64,000 nucleotides of DNA from Shewanella chilikensis (GCF_002836945.1 NZ_NIJM01000012.1:31885-95884), one strand, 5' to 3'; numbered from the stretch's first letter, positions 38,582 through 47,303 are shown. Notes: a model not told the origin generated them from the letters alone. Program-made: numbers and translations.

Positions 38582-39226
38582 ATGCCGGGACAATTTGCGG
38601 CCCAAAACAGTTCACCAACCGATGACAAGCGTCAGTCGGTCTATCTGGTGGATGACGATGATTCGGTGCGGCGTTCGTTGGGCTTTATGCTGGAAGGCTA
38701 TGGTTTTGAGGTGCAGGCCTTTGAAGATGCAGAGCATTTTCTCAAGGCGCAGCTACTGGATCTGCCCGGCTGCCTGATCCTCGATATGCGTATGCCAGGG
38801 CTCAGTGGGGCGCAGCTGCAGCAGCTGCTCAACGAGCGTAATAGCCCGTTGGCGGTGATCTTTCTCACCGGTCATGGCGACGTGCCGCTGGCGGTGGATG
38901 CGCTTAAATCCGGCGCGGTGGACTTTTTTCAAAAACCCGCCGATGGCGCTCGCCTGGCCGAGGCGGTCACCAAGGCGCTGAATCACTCTGCCGAAATCGC
39001 CAAGCGACGAAAGCTGCAAGGTATCTATCAGGCGCTGACTCCGAGAGAGAAAGAGATATTGCATCTCATCGCCAAGGGCTATAAGAACCAGCAGATAGCC
39101 GACGAACTCTGCATCGCCATGCGCACAGTGGAGATCCACAGATCCAACCTGATGAAGGGCATGCAGGTGAGCTCGCTGGCTGAAATGTTGTTGATTTATG
39201 CCGGGATAGAGACAGAGTTTGAGTAA
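38582..39226 (+). CDS. ttrR: Tetrathionate response regulator TtrR
   Basis: A NarL/FixJ-type regulator of 214 residues that should switch on ttrBCA when phosphorylated by TtrS. The receiver domain shows the acidic pair LVDDDDS near residue 24, the phospho-Asp in LILDMRMPG near 67, Thr in FLTGHGD near 95 and Lys in FFQKP near 117. The C-terminal LuxR helix-turn-helix starts LTPREKEILHLIAKGYKN near 152. AAGGAG lies 7 nt before the ATG at 38582, which settles the start against an in-frame one inside ttrS. Confidence 0.92.
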   Translation: MPGQFAAQNSSPTDDKRQSVYLVDDDDSVRRSLGFMLEGYGFEVQAFEDAEHFLKAQLLDLPGCLILDMRMPGLSGAQLQQLLNERNSPLAVIFLTGHGDVPLAVDALKSGAVDFFQKPADGARLAEAVTKALNHSAEIAKRRKLQGIYQALTPREKEILHLIAKGYKNQQIADELCIAMRTVEIHRSNLMKGMQVSSLAEMLLIYAGIETEFE

Positions 39227-39359
39227 CTCAGATCCAAAGTCTTCGGCGGCAACAGAATGACCTTTGATTCGGGTTTATGAGCGGGATTTATCTACGGCTG
39301 TCGTTTTATGGCCGCAGAGGGTAAAATAGCGGCCCATTTTTTGCGTACCGGATCTGTGA

Positions 39360-40343
39360 ATGCCAAGCCCTATCGATGCCAACCGCCGTTTTTCCATTGC
39401 CCCCATGCTCGATTGGACGGACCGCCACTATCGTTACTTTGCCCGGCTGATGTCGAGTCAGACGCTGCTCTACACTGAGATGGTGACCACAGGTGCGATA
39501 CTGCATGGCAAGGGCGATTATCTGGCTTATAACCAGGAAGAGCACCCGCTGGCATTGCAACTGGGTGGCTCCAATGTTGAGGATCTGGCCCGCTGCGCCG
39601 AAATCGCCCGGCAAAGGGGGTATGACGAAGTTAACCTCAATGTGGGATGCCCTTCGGATAGAGTACAGAACGGCCGCTTTGGTGCTTGTTTGATGGAAGA
39701 GCCCGAGCTGGTGGCCCATTGCGTCGATGCCATGCGCCAGAAGGTGGATATTCCGGTGACGGTCAAGACCCGCATCGGCATAGATGACAAAGATTCCTAC
39801 GAATTTCTTGGTGACTTCATTACCAAGGTGAGTGCCGCCGGCTGCGATACTTTCATCATTCATGCCCGCAAGGCCTGGTTGCAGGGGCTTAGTCCCAAGG
39901 AAAACCGTGAGATCCCGCCATTGGATTATCCCCGGGTGTATCAATTGAAGCAGGATTTTCCCGGCCTGCATATCAGCATCAATGGTGGTATCAAGAGCTT
40001 TGAAGATATGCATACCCATCTGGCCCAGCTGGACGGGGTGATGGTGGGGCGAGAAGCCTACCAAAATCCCTATCTGCTGGCCGAGGTGGATCAGAAGATC
40101 TTTGGCCTCGATAGCCAGGTTATGAGTCGCGATCAGGTGGTGGATGCCATGTTGCCCTATGTGGAAGCTCATCTGCAGTCGGGTGGCCGCTTGAATCATA
40201 TCAGCAGACACATGACTGGCCTTTATCAGGGGATCCCCGGTTCTCGCAGTTGGCGCCGTCATCTGAGCGAGAATGCCCACAAGCCGGGTGCCGGTATCGA
40301 AGTGCTGCTTAAGGCTCGTGAAATGATGCACAGCGGAGTTTGA
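39360..40343 (+). CDS. dusA: tRNA-dihydrouridine(20/20a) synthase DusA
   Basis: DusA uses FMN and NADPH to reduce uridines 20 and 20a in the D loop of tRNA. The 327-residue protein has the opening block [19 protein letters not shown], the catalytic Cys in [21 protein letters not shown] near residue 98, and the FMN-binding GGIKS and [12 protein letters not shown] near 208 and 230. The block [10 protein letters not shown] is typical of DusA rather than DusB or DusC. Single gene with a wobble-paired terminator downstream. Confidence 0.95.
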   Translation: MPSPIDANRRFSIAPMLDWTDRHYRYFARLMSSQTLLYTEMVTTGAILHGKGDYLAYNQEEHPLALQLGGSNVEDLARCAEIARQRGYDEVNLNVGCPSDRVQNGRFGACLMEEPELVAHCVDAMRQKVDIPVTVKTRIGIDDKDSYEFLGDFITKVSAAGCDTFIIHARKAWLQGLSPKENREIPPLDYPRVYQLKQDFPGLHISINGGIKSFEDMHTHLAQLDGVMVGREAYQNPYLLAEVDQKIFGLDSQVMSRDQVVDAMLPYVEAHLQSGGRLNHISRHMTGLYQGIPGSRSWRRHLSENAHKPGAGIEVLLKAREMMHSGV

Positions 40344-40431
40344 CCTTGCTGTAATACCCGAGTGGTGAAAATCGCTATGGTGATAGTGCTTTTTACCAAC
40401 AGATAGGAAATTGCTGTATTTTTGTGCTGTT

Positions 40432-40469
40432 ACGGTCGGTCATTCAGTGTTAATGATTGGCCGTTTTTA
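40432..40469 (+). terminator. Terminator of dusA
   Basis: ACGGTCGGTCATT (40432-40444) can pair in RNA with AATGATTGGCCGT (40452-40464) over 13 bp, using three G-U pairs, followed by TTTTATTTTTATTT. The hairpin is not obvious from DNA complementarity alone. Confidence 0.7.
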
Positions 40470-40515
40470 TTTTTATTTCATTTAATATCATATCCTTAAT
40501 CGAAACTTTTCCCAG

Positions 40516-40532
40516 TTGGCACGCCCTTTGAA
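40516..40532 (+). promoter_or_regulatory. Sigma-54 (RpoN) promoter of the small envelope operon
   Basis: TTGGCACGCCCTTTGAA matches the -24/-12 consensus YTGGCACGNNNNTTGCW everywhere except the C of the -12 GC. The GG-to-G spacing is exactly right. Transcription would start near 40543, about 43 nt before the first start codon. Confidence 0.7.
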
Positions 40533-40585
40533 TTAGTCATCTTGACCGCTGACCCGTTCAGCTTAACCAGAAAGGGATGACAAGC

Positions 40586-40885
40586 ATGAAAACTTCCAAC
40601 CTGACTATTCAATCTTTGCTTCTTGGCGTTGTTTTAGCTTCAGCCAGTGTTTCAGCCCAGGCCGATGTACTGCCTACTCAACCTATCCTCAGTGCTGTTG
40701 AGCAGAACCTGAGTCAGCAGGCTCAGACCATGTTGCTCAGTGCCAAGCGCGAAATGCTGGCCTCTCTGCAACAGGAACTGGAGCGTAGCGTGGCCCAACT
40801 GAGCGACGAGATGACTCAAGAAACCCTGAGTCAGATCACCGAGTTACCCGTGGAGACCAGTGTTCTGACCCAAGCCAAGGATTGA
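40586..40885 (+). CDS. Small periplasmic helical protein, first gene of a sigma-54 operon
   Basis: A 99-residue protein with a clear signal peptide (about 1-27, ending VSAQA) and a mature part that looks like one or two long helices rich in Gln, Leu, Ser and Glu. I do not recognise a family. AAAGGG lies 9 nt before the ATG at 40586; an in-frame ATG at 40577 abuts that ribosome site and is unlikely. It leads four tightly spaced small envelope genes behind a sigma-54 promoter, which suggests a stress-induced envelope role by analogy with phage-shock operons. Confidence 0.65.
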   Translation: MKTSNLTIQSLLLGVVLASASVSAQADVLPTQPILSAVEQNLSQQAQTMLLSAKREMLASLQQELERSVAQLSDEMTQETLSQITELPVETSVLTQAKD

Positions 40886-40892
40886 GGTGCCT

Positions 40893-41000
40893 ATGTGGAT
40901 AAATAGCACCTTGGCACTACTGATGTTTCTGCCGTTGCTTGGTTACACCCTGATGGCGTTGTTAGCCTGCGGTGCCCGGCAGATACAGTTAACGAGATAA
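40893..41000 (+). CDS. Very small single-pass membrane protein, 35 residues
   Basis: A 35-codon ORF with GAGGTG 5 nt before its ATG. The peptide starts MWINSTLALL, has one hydrophobic helix over about residues 5-26 and ends ARQIQLTR, with basic residues on the likely cytoplasmic side. It starts 7 nt after the preceding stop and ends 12 nt before the PspC-like gene, exactly filling the gap. PspB is a small single-helix partner of PspC in phage-shock operons; this could be a much reduced analogue, but there is no visible sequence match. Confidence 0.6.
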   Translation: MWINSTLALLMFLPLLGYTLMALLACGARQIQLTR

Positions 41001-41012
41001 TCGGAGTCAGCT

Positions 41013-41207
41013 ATGTTTGATTTGGAACGCACACTCAAGGGAAATTCTTCCATCGTCTGTGGCCTATGCCGCGATATGGCCGAGCGTTTTGGCTGGTCGG
41101 TATTCTGGACCCGCATTGTTGCCGCAGTCATCACTCTGATGCACCCATTGCTCGGATTGACGGCTTACTTTGCCCTGGCACTGCTGTGGCCCAAGTGGGT
41201 GAAATGA
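41013..41207 (+). CDS. PspC-like domain protein
   Basis: A 64-residue protein that resembles the PspC domain: a Gly-Leu/Ala-Phe-Gly pattern (VCGLCRDMAERFGWSVFWTRI, residues about 15-35) followed by a hydrophobic stretch (VAAVITLMHPLLGLTAYFALALLWPKW). Classical PspC senses membrane stress and is about 120 residues, so this copy is only the domain itself. CGGAGTCAGCT provides a ribosome site. Its stop overlaps the next start (ATGA). A PspC domain behind a sigma-54 promoter fits stress control, as in psp operons. Confidence 0.7.
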   Translation: MFDLERTLKGNSSIVCGLCRDMAERFGWSVFWTRIVAAVITLMHPLLGLTAYFALALLWPKWVK

Positions 41208-41578
41208 GTATGTATAACAAGAGTCGAAACAAGCACAGAAGATATAGGTTGCTGTCTCAGTTACTGGTGTGGAGCATAGTCGGCGCGCTGATCCTTATGG
41301 TCTCTCTGCTCAGCCGCGAGTTTATGTCAGTGGGGATCTGGGGTAGCCCGTTTTTATGGCTGGATGCCGAGAACTGGAGTTGGGTGTTGACCCTGATAAC
41401 CGCGATGCTGGCATTGGTGTGGGCCGCAATGACTTTCAGTGTGTTGGCTGTGGTGTGCGTACTTTGTGTTGCTGCGGCATTACTGATGTTTATCAGCGGC
41501 TTTGCAATGATTTGGCCCGTGCTGGTTTTGGCATTGGCAGTATGGGGGATAGGCAAGTCCAGTCAATGGCAGGAGTAG
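41204..41578 (+). CDS. Multi-pass membrane protein, last gene of the sigma-54 operon
   Basis: A 124-residue protein of unknown family. A basic N-terminus (NKSRNKHRRYR) is followed by about three to four hydrophobic helices (near 20-40, 60-85, 80-105 and 100-118). The basic-in, hydrophobic pattern suggests an inner-membrane protein with cytoplasmic N-terminus. ATG at 41204 overlaps the upstream stop, implying coupling; the ATG at 41210 is also possible. No PspA homologue follows. Confidence 0.62.
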   Translation: MSMYNKSRNKHRRYRLLSQLLVWSIVGALILMVSLLSREFMSVGIWGSPFLWLDAENWSWVLTLITAMLALVWAAMTFSVLAVVCVLCVAAALLMFISGFAMIWPVLVLALAVWGIGKSSQWQE

Positions 41579-41640
41579 TGTTGCTGCGACTGGCTTGGTG
41601 TCAGCCCAGCCGCAGCAACATTGGATTCAGCCTCGATGAT

Positions 41641-42381
41641 TTAGCCTTTGTTGAGAAACTGGCGGAAAACCGCTTTGGCTTCATCGCTCTGCAGACGTTG
41701 GCCGAAGAGTTCCAACTCCTGATGCATCTGGTGTTGTACCCGGCTCTTGTGTGGCCGCATAAGTTGTCTGGTGAGTTGCAGCGCCTGAGGTGGCTTGGAA
41801 GCCAAGGCTTTGGCCTTTTCCAGCGCATAAGGTAAGAGTTCCACCGGACTCAACATGCGGTTGATGAGTTTGAGATCCAGCGCCGTTTCGGCATCGAAAC
41901 TTTCGCCCAGCAACAGCAGCTCAGAGGCCTTTTGGTAACCGACCAACTCAGGCAGTAGCAGGCTGGATCCGGCTTCAGGCACTAGTGCCAGGTCGATAAA
42001 GGGCAAACGGAACTGGGCTGTGTTATCGGCATAGACCAGGTCACAATGCAGCAGCAGCGTGGTGCCAATTCCGACAGCAGCGCCGCTGACGGCGGCGACC
42101 AAGGGCTTTTTCAGCTCCAGCAGGCAAAAGAGAAACCGCACCGCTGGGTGGTTGGGCCCCAGATCCGGCTGCTTGAGAAAATCCGCTACATCGTTGCCTG
42201 AAGTAAAGCAGTTTTCACTGCCTGTCAGCAGAAAGGCACGGATCTCGTTGTCCGCTTCCCCCTGGATCAGGTATTCTGTAAGCTGCTTATACATATCGAG
42301 ATCGAGGGCGTTACGTTTATCCGGGCGGTTAAAACGTATGATACGTACACCCTGCTCATCCTGAACCTGAATCGTGCTCAT
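41641..42381 (-). CDS. Enoyl-CoA hydratase/isomerase family protein
   Basis: A 246-residue crotonase-fold protein acting on acyl-CoA. The oxyanion-hole blocks ENCFTSGNDVADF (near 53) and AAVSGAAVGIGTTLLLHCDL (near 95) are present, and an acidic residue in FIDLALVPEAGSSLLLP (near 130) sits where one catalytic Glu is expected. The other Glu position is not obvious, which leans to an isomerase-like or uncharacterised crotonase rather than a classic hydratase. AAGGAA precedes the ATG. It is divergent from the copper-chaperone gene. Confidence 0.85.
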   Translation of the reverse strand: MSTIQVQDEQGVRIIRFNRPDKRNALDLDMYKQLTEYLIQGEADNEIRAFLLTGSENCFTSGNDVADFLKQPDLGPNHPAVRFLFCLLELKKPLVAAVSGAAVGIGTTLLLHCDLVYADNTAQFRLPFIDLALVPEAGSSLLLPELVGYQKASELLLLGESFDAETALDLKLINRMLSPVELLPYALEKAKALASKPPQALQLTRQLMRPHKSRVQHQMHQELELFGQRLQSDEAKAVFRQFLNKG

Positions 42382-42433
42382 TCGTTGTTTCCTTTACTGA
42401 CGAAATGGGTTTTACATGGAGTTTAAGACATAG

Positions 42434-42898
42434 ATGGCGATATTCAAACAACTGTTTAAAGTTATCTTGCTGGCCGGCATCAGTGCCAGCGCCTTCGCCT
42501 CGAACATAATGCTCGAACAAGGATATATCCGGGCCATGCCTGCTTCTGTTCCCAATACGGCGGCGTATCTGACACTCAGCAACCATGGTCCGGCGACTGA
42601 GCTGGTTTCTGCCAGTACCCCTGTGGCCCGTGAAGCCATGCTGCATACTCTGATTGAAGAAGACGGCCTGGTTAAAATGCGCCATGTGGCGGCTTTCCCG
42701 CTGCCTGAGCATGGCCAGTTGACGCTACAAAGCAGCGGCGATCACATCATGATCATGGGCCTCAAGGCGCCGTTGCAGCTGGGGCAAAAAGTGCCTGTGA
42801 CACTGGGTTTTGCCAATGGTGAAACCCTCAATATTGAACTCGAAGTAAAATCCCCCCATGATGCTCCTGCAGCGCAAGAGCATCATCACCATCATTAA
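42434..42898 (+). CDS. Periplasmic copper chaperone PCu(A)C
   Basis: A 154-residue periplasmic protein that carries Cu(I), often for cytochrome oxidase assembly. A signal peptide (about 1-23) is followed by the PCu(A)C domain with the exact motif H-x10-M-x21-H-x-M: His in MLHTL, Met in VKMRHV, then GDHIMIMG. The C-terminus ends in a run of five His, a likely extra metal site. It is followed 12 nt later by the DUF2333 gene. It is divergent from the crotonase gene, and no oxidase genes are near. Confidence 0.9.
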   Translation: MAIFKQLFKVILLAGISASAFASNIMLEQGYIRAMPASVPNTAAYLTLSNHGPATELVSASTPVAREAMLHTLIEEDGLVKMRHVAAFPLPEHGQLTLQSSGDHIMIMGLKAPLQLGQKVPVTLGFANGETLNIELEVKSPHDAPAAQEHHHHH

Positions 42899-42910
42899 GG
42901 AGAACCCGGG

Positions 42911-43882
42911 ATGCAAATGACATGGAAAAAAGGTGTCGGTGCTGCGGCCATAGTGTTCGTTATCGCATACGGCATCAGTGTTTGGTGGAGTATTGAACCC
43001 GATGTATTGACCCCTGAGGTGATGACATCGGAAAAGGGCGAAAAGATAACAGGTTATGCCACCACCAGCGCGCTGATCAATACCATGGAGACCTTGCTGG
43101 ATAAGCAAGGAGGCTGGTTGTCCAACGACATGATGCCGCCTTCTGTGATGATGGACAACATGCCGGCGTTTGAATTCGGCGCCTTGGAACAGGTGCGGGA
43201 TCTCGCCTTGATCATGCGCAAAGAGTTCAGCCGCTCCCAGTCGCAGTCCACCGCCGACAAAGATCTGCTGGAAGCGCACTCCAAGCTGAATATCGAGCAC
43301 ACCAGTTGGCTGGTGCCCAGTGCTGAGAGCGAGTATCGCGATGCTATCAAGCTATTGAAGGTTTACCGGGCGCGGATGATGGATCCCAATAACCCGGATG
43401 CCCAGTTTTATGCCCGCGCCGACAACCTCAATGAATGGTTGAAAGAGGTGCAGAAGCGTTTGGGCAGCATGTCGCAGCGTCTGGCCGCCAGTGTTGGTCA
43501 GGAGAGGCTGAATACCGATCTGGCCGGCGACAGTGCCGCCCGTCAGTCGACCCCCAACCTGGCGAGTCAGCAGATAAAGACCAGCTGGTGGCAAATAGAC
43601 GATGTCTTCTATGAATCCAGAGGCTCTGCCTGGGCCTTGCTGAATTTCATGAAGGCGGTAGAGGTCGATTTTGCTGACGTACTGAAGAAAAAGAATGCCG
43701 AAGTGAGTCTCAAACAGATCATCCGTGAACTGGAAGCGACTCAGCAAACAGTCTGGAGCCCAATGATCCTCAACGGTTCCGGATTCGGTTTGGTGGCCAA
43801 CCATTCTTTGGTGATGGCCAACTATGTGTCCCGCGCCAATGCCGCGGTGATTGATTTAACCAACTTGCTTTCACAGGGTTAA
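42911..43882 (+). CDS. DUF2333 family membrane-anchored protein
   Basis: A 323-residue protein of the DUF2333 family with one N-terminal membrane helix (about 8-25) and a large, mostly helical periplasmic part. Blocks such as GGWLSNDMMPPSVMMDNMPAFEFG (near 65) and TSWWQIDDVFYESRGSAWALLNFMKA (near 230) are typical of the family. AAGGAG lies 7 nt before the ATG. It sits between a copper chaperone and a beta-barrel gene with 3-12 nt gaps, so the three probably form one transcript. Function unknown. Confidence 0.85.
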   Translation: MQMTWKKGVGAAAIVFVIAYGISVWWSIEPDVLTPEVMTSEKGEKITGYATTSALINTMETLLDKQGGWLSNDMMPPSVMMDNMPAFEFGALEQVRDLALIMRKEFSRSQSQSTADKDLLEAHSKLNIEHTSWLVPSAESEYRDAIKLLKVYRARMMDPNNPDAQFYARADNLNEWLKEVQKRLGSMSQRLAASVGQERLNTDLAGDSAARQSTPNLASQQIKTSWWQIDDVFYESRGSAWALLNFMKAVEVDFADVLKKKNAEVSLKQIIRELEATQQTVWSPMILNGSGFGLVANHSLVMANYVSRANAAVIDLTNLLSQG

Positions 43883-43885
43883 TTT

Positions 43886-44623
43886 ATGAAAAAGACTTTA
43901 TTGGCGACAGCCTTGCTGGCTTCTTTGATGGCGACTTCCGCCCAGGCAGCAACAGTCGTAGGCTTTAAGGTAGGCGCCGATTACTGGAAAGGAGATGCCA
44001 GCGGTACTTTCGCCGAGAAAGGCCAGCCGCAGCAGGAGTTCAACTATGACTCTTCCGCCCAGTACAGCCTTTGGTTCAGCGTTGAGCACCCTGTGCCACT
44101 GCTGCCCAACCTGAAGATCCGCGAAAACCGCCTGAAAGAAGATGGCGCTATGAGCAATGCCAACTTCAACTTCAATGGCCACACCTTCAGCGGTGATGTG
44201 TATGCTACGGCCGACCTGAGCAACACAGACTTTATCCTCTATTATGAATTACTGGACAATGACCTGGTTGCTCTCGATGTAGGTGGTGCCTACAAGTTGA
44301 TGGATGGTTCTTTCCGGGTGGCTGACAAGGGGCATCCTGAAGAGCGTGATATCGACAGCGGTGTGGTTATGGGTTATGCCAATGCTGAAGTTGGTCTGCC
44401 ATTCTTCGGCCTGTACGCCTTTGCCGATGTGTTAGCCGGTATCAATGAGTCCAGTGTTTATGACTACCAAGTAGGTCTGGGCTGGGAGTTTGATGGTGTG
44501 GCGCTGGATACCCGGGTGCGTGCCGGCTATCGCGACTTTAAATTTGACGTAAACGGTTTCAATGGCATGAGCAGCAATATGCAGTTTGACGGCTTCTTTG
44601 CCGGTGTGGAACTGGTGTTCTAA
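43886..44623 (+). CDS. TIGR04219 family outer-membrane beta-barrel protein
   Basis: A 245-residue protein with a signal peptide (about 1-21, ending AQA), repeated beta strands and a C-terminal Phe (VELVF), all signs of an outer-membrane barrel. The N-terminal block VGFKVGADYWKGDASGTF and the strand pattern match the TIGR04219 family common in Shewanella and Vibrio. It starts 3 nt after the DUF2333 stop and ends at a strong terminator. Function unknown. Confidence 0.85.
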   Translation: MKKTLLATALLASLMATSAQAATVVGFKVGADYWKGDASGTFAEKGQPQQEFNYDSSAQYSLWFSVEHPVPLLPNLKIRENRLKEDGAMSNANFNFNGHTFSGDVYATADLSNTDFILYYELLDNDLVALDVGGAYKLMDGSFRVADKGHPEERDIDSGVVMGYANAEVGLPFFGLYAFADVLAGINESSVYDYQVGLGWEFDGVALDTRVRAGYRDFKFDVNGFNGMSSNMQFDGFFAGVELVF

Positions 44624-44650
44624 TTCCGTTATCCGTTGATAAGTCCCAAT

Positions 44651-44676
44651 AAAAAACCGCCAGCTGGCGGTTTTTT
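44651..44676. terminator. Bidirectional terminator between the barrel gene and tolC
   Basis: A fully palindromic 26-bp element, AAAAAACCGCCAG and its reverse complement, with A and T tails. It serves both convergent genes. Confidence 0.9.
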
Positions 44677-44693
44677 ATTGGTTAAGCTCCAGC

Positions 44694-46010
44694 TTATTGC
44701 TGTGCAGGAGTTGTCAGGCCGTTGTTGATGGAGATGACATCATCTTCATTCAGAGTACCTGTGGCCTGCTTCAGTGCCAATATCGACTTGATATAGCCGT
44801 ATCGGGCGTTGGACAGCTGGCGTTTGGAATCATACAGATCCCGGGTACGGTTCAGCACGTCAACTATGGTACGGGTACCCACTTCAAAACCGGCTTGAGT
44901 GGCTTTCAATGCACTCTCGGAAGAGAGCACTGACTGCTCATAGGCCTTGATGGAGCTGATAGAAGCGCCAACGTTGTTGAAGTTGTTGCGAACATTTTTG
45001 ACTACCTGGCGGTAGGTCTGCTCCAATCTCTGGCTGGCTTCAACATAGGCATATTGCGCTTGTTTCACCTGAGAGCTGACTTTGAAACCTTCAAAGATAG
45101 GCACGCTCAGGTTAACGCCTACGGTACCGTTATCGAAGTCAGGTTGATTCTGACTGCCGATTTCTTGCTCCAGGCCCTTGGTATAACCGGCATTCAGGCT
45201 CAGAGACGGCATATGGCCGGCTTTATAGAGGCTGATGGTTTCCTGGGCGATATCTTTACCGATACGCTGGGTCAGCAGATCGACACTGTTGGTCTCGGCC
45301 ATTTTAAGCCAATCGTTTGGCATGGCTGGAGTTGGGCTGGCCGCAGAGAAACGGTCTGTATCCAGAATGTCGATGCTCTTGTGATCTATGCCGGTGATTT
45401 CACGCAGGGCTTCATAGCTGTTGATCAACTCGTTCTCGGCCAGGATTTCGGCTGCGGTCGCCAGGTCATACTGAGCCTGTGCTTCATGGACATCGGTAAT
45501 GGCTGTTAGACCAACAGCAAAGCGCTGTTTGGTTTGCTCCAACTGCCGCTCAATGGCACGCTTCTCGGCGCCTTTGAACTCGTAATTATCCTTGGCGGCC
45601 AACACGTCAAAGTAAGCGGTTGTTACCCGGGTGATCAGTGTTTGCAGAGCTGAAGCATAGACGGCGTCGGCCTGTGATGCGGCTTTCTCCGCCAGGCTTA
45701 AACCGACCCAGGCAGAATGATTATAGATGACCTGGTTAAGCTTGATTGCACCTGTCAGGCCACTGGTGTCATCAGAAGGATCGTTCCAGGCTTTGTCATA
45801 ACCAACATTGGCACTGATAGTCGGCAGCAGAGGCGCACGACTTTCTTCAATTTTTTCATACAACTGGTCTCTTTGGGCCTTGGCCTGGAGCACCACTGGA
45901 TCATTGGTTAATGCCTGCTGATATATCTGAAGTAAATCGTCGGCTTGAACGGCCGGGGCAGAAACTGCGAGCGTTAACGCCGCGCATAAAGTGCGGATCT
46001 TGAATTTCAT
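44694..46010 (-). CDS. tolC: Outer-membrane efflux channel TolC
   Basis: TolC forms the trimeric outer-membrane duct for multidrug efflux pumps and type I secretion. The 438-residue protein has a signal peptide (about 1-23, ending VQA), two outer-membrane efflux repeats (about 25-215 and 225-415) with the internal duplication typical of the family, and a long helical pattern. AAGGACAG precedes the ATG. It is divergent from nudF-yqiB-cpdA-yqiA-parE, exactly as in E. coli, which supports tolC over other efflux proteins. Confidence 0.95.
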   Translation of the reverse strand: MKFKIRTLCAALTLAVSAPAVQADDLLQIYQQALTNDPVVLQAKAQRDQLYEKIEESRAPLLPTISANVGYDKAWNDPSDDTSGLTGAIKLNQVIYNHSAWVGLSLAEKAASQADAVYASALQTLITRVTTAYFDVLAAKDNYEFKGAEKRAIERQLEQTKQRFAVGLTAITDVHEAQAQYDLATAAEILAENELINSYEALREITGIDHKSIDILDTDRFSAASPTPAMPNDWLKMAETNSVDLLTQRIGKDIAQETISLYKAGHMPSLSLNAGYTKGLEQEIGSQNQPDFDNGTVGVNLSVPIFEGFKVSSQVKQAQYAYVEASQRLEQTYRQVVKNVRNNFNNVGASISSIKAYEQSVLSSESALKATQAGFEVGTRTIVDVLNRTRDLYDSKRQLSNARYGYIKSILALKQATGTLNEDDVISINNGLTTPAQQ

Positions 46011-46246
46011 TGGCTGTCCTTATAGACAAACACCCTGTGACGGGCGGTTTCAACTTCGTTAGACTGTTAATGCCTTTGATAAAGGCGGTTTGCGCTTCCC
46101 GACGCTTCCCGATACAGCAAAACTTAATGGTTTTGATACTAAAAAATCAACCGTTTTCAAGTCAATTCGGAAGTGTAACAGATTTTATTGGTAAATGGTG
46201 CCGGGTGGGTTGAAATTGCATCTTTTATAGCTAAAGCGGAGTGAAA

Positions 46247-46870
46247 ATGGCAGTAGAAAAATTCACCAAAGAGGATGTTCAGGTGCTGGGGCAGCGCACG
46301 CTATACCGTGGCTTTTTCCGGATGGAGGAATATCGTTTCCGTCATCGGCTGTTTGCCGGGGGCTGGAGTGAGGAAGTGAGTCGCGAGGTATTTGAGCGGG
46401 GTCACGCCGTAGTGGTTTTGCCCTACGATCCGCAAGAAGACAAAGTGGTGCTGATAGAGCAGGTGCGATTCCCTGCATTGGAAACCAGTGAATCCCCTTG
46501 GCTGCTGGAGTTGGTGGCGGGTATGATTGCCCCCGGCGAAGTGGCCGAGGATGTCGCCAAACGGGAACTTTTGGAAGAAACCGGACTCAACTCCAGTGCA
46601 ATTTCGGCCGTAAGCAGCTATCTTTCCAGCCCCGGAGGTTGTAGTGAGCGTTTCTACTTCTATTGGGCTGAGGTAGATTCATCCAAAGCAAACGGGCTGC
46701 ACGGCTTGGCCGAAGAGCATGAAGATATTCGGCTGCATGTGCTTTCCCGCGTTGATGCTTATGCCAAAGTGCTCAGTGGCGAAATCGACAACGCTTCAAC
46801 CGTACTCGGGCTGCAATGGTTGCAGCTCAATTATCAAGATTTACTGCAGGCCGATGAACAAGAGAGATAG
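46247..46870 (+). CDS. nudF: ADP-ribose pyrophosphatase NudF
   Basis: A Nudix hydrolase that splits ADP-ribose to AMP and ribose 5-phosphate. The 207-residue protein has the full Nudix box G-x5-E-x7-RELLEETGL near residue 95 (AGMIAPGEVAEDVAKRELLEETGL in pattern), and the downstream Pro block SSPGGCSERF typical of ADP-ribose enzymes. GGAG precedes the ATG at 46247; the GTG at 46241 lies inside that ribosome site. First gene of the operon divergent from tolC. Confidence 0.95.
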   Translation: MAVEKFTKEDVQVLGQRTLYRGFFRMEEYRFRHRLFAGGWSEEVSREVFERGHAVVVLPYDPQEDKVVLIEQVRFPALETSESPWLLELVAGMIAPGEVAEDVAKRELLEETGLNSSAISAVSSYLSSPGGCSERFYFYWAEVDSSKANGLHGLAEEHEDIRLHVLSRVDAYAKVLSGEIDNASTVLGLQWLQLNYQDLLQADEQER

Positions 46871-47288
46871 TGACAAGAAATACCAGCCGGATGTCAGCCG
46901 CTTTTTAGCTTTGTGTGGTCGCAACTACGGTCATATTCAACGCTGGTTGCCGGAGCAAGGTGAAGTGGGTGAAAGCTGGCAGGTAGAAGGTGATTTCGGT
47001 TGCCTGGATGTCGAGCTGCTGGAGAATACCCGCTATACCCAGCTGGTGAGTATTTCCCGTCATGTGGGGAAGGGCGGATTGGTGCCTGTCCCCAAAGTTA
47101 CCGTGCGGATTTATCATGATGCTAAATTAGCAGAAGTGTTAAGCAGCCGACAGATTTACCAATTGCGGCCGGTGTATGATTATCCGAACTTACGCATGTA
47201 TCACCGCGATGAAAAGTACCAGGTAAACGCCTTCCTGGAGGAGTTATTGAAAATAGACTGTCAGGCGCGCCTCGTTTGTCAGTCCTGA
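46854..47288 (+). CDS. yqiB: DUF1249 family protein (YqiB-like)
   Basis: A 144-residue protein of the DUF1249 family, always found between nudF and cpdA in gammaproteobacteria. Conserved blocks include CGRNYGHIQRWLP (near 23) and YDYPNLRMYHRDEKYQVNAFLEELL (near 112). Its start overlaps nudF by 17 nt. Function unknown. Confidence 0.9.
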   Translation: MNKRDSDKKYQPDVSRFLALCGRNYGHIQRWLPEQGEVGESWQVEGDFGCLDVELLENTRYTQLVSISRHVGKGGLVPVPKVTVRIYHDAKLAEVLSSRQIYQLRPVYDYPNLRMYHRDEKYQVNAFLEELLKIDCQARLVCQS

Positions 47289-47303
47289 GATTGGGTAATC
47301 AAA

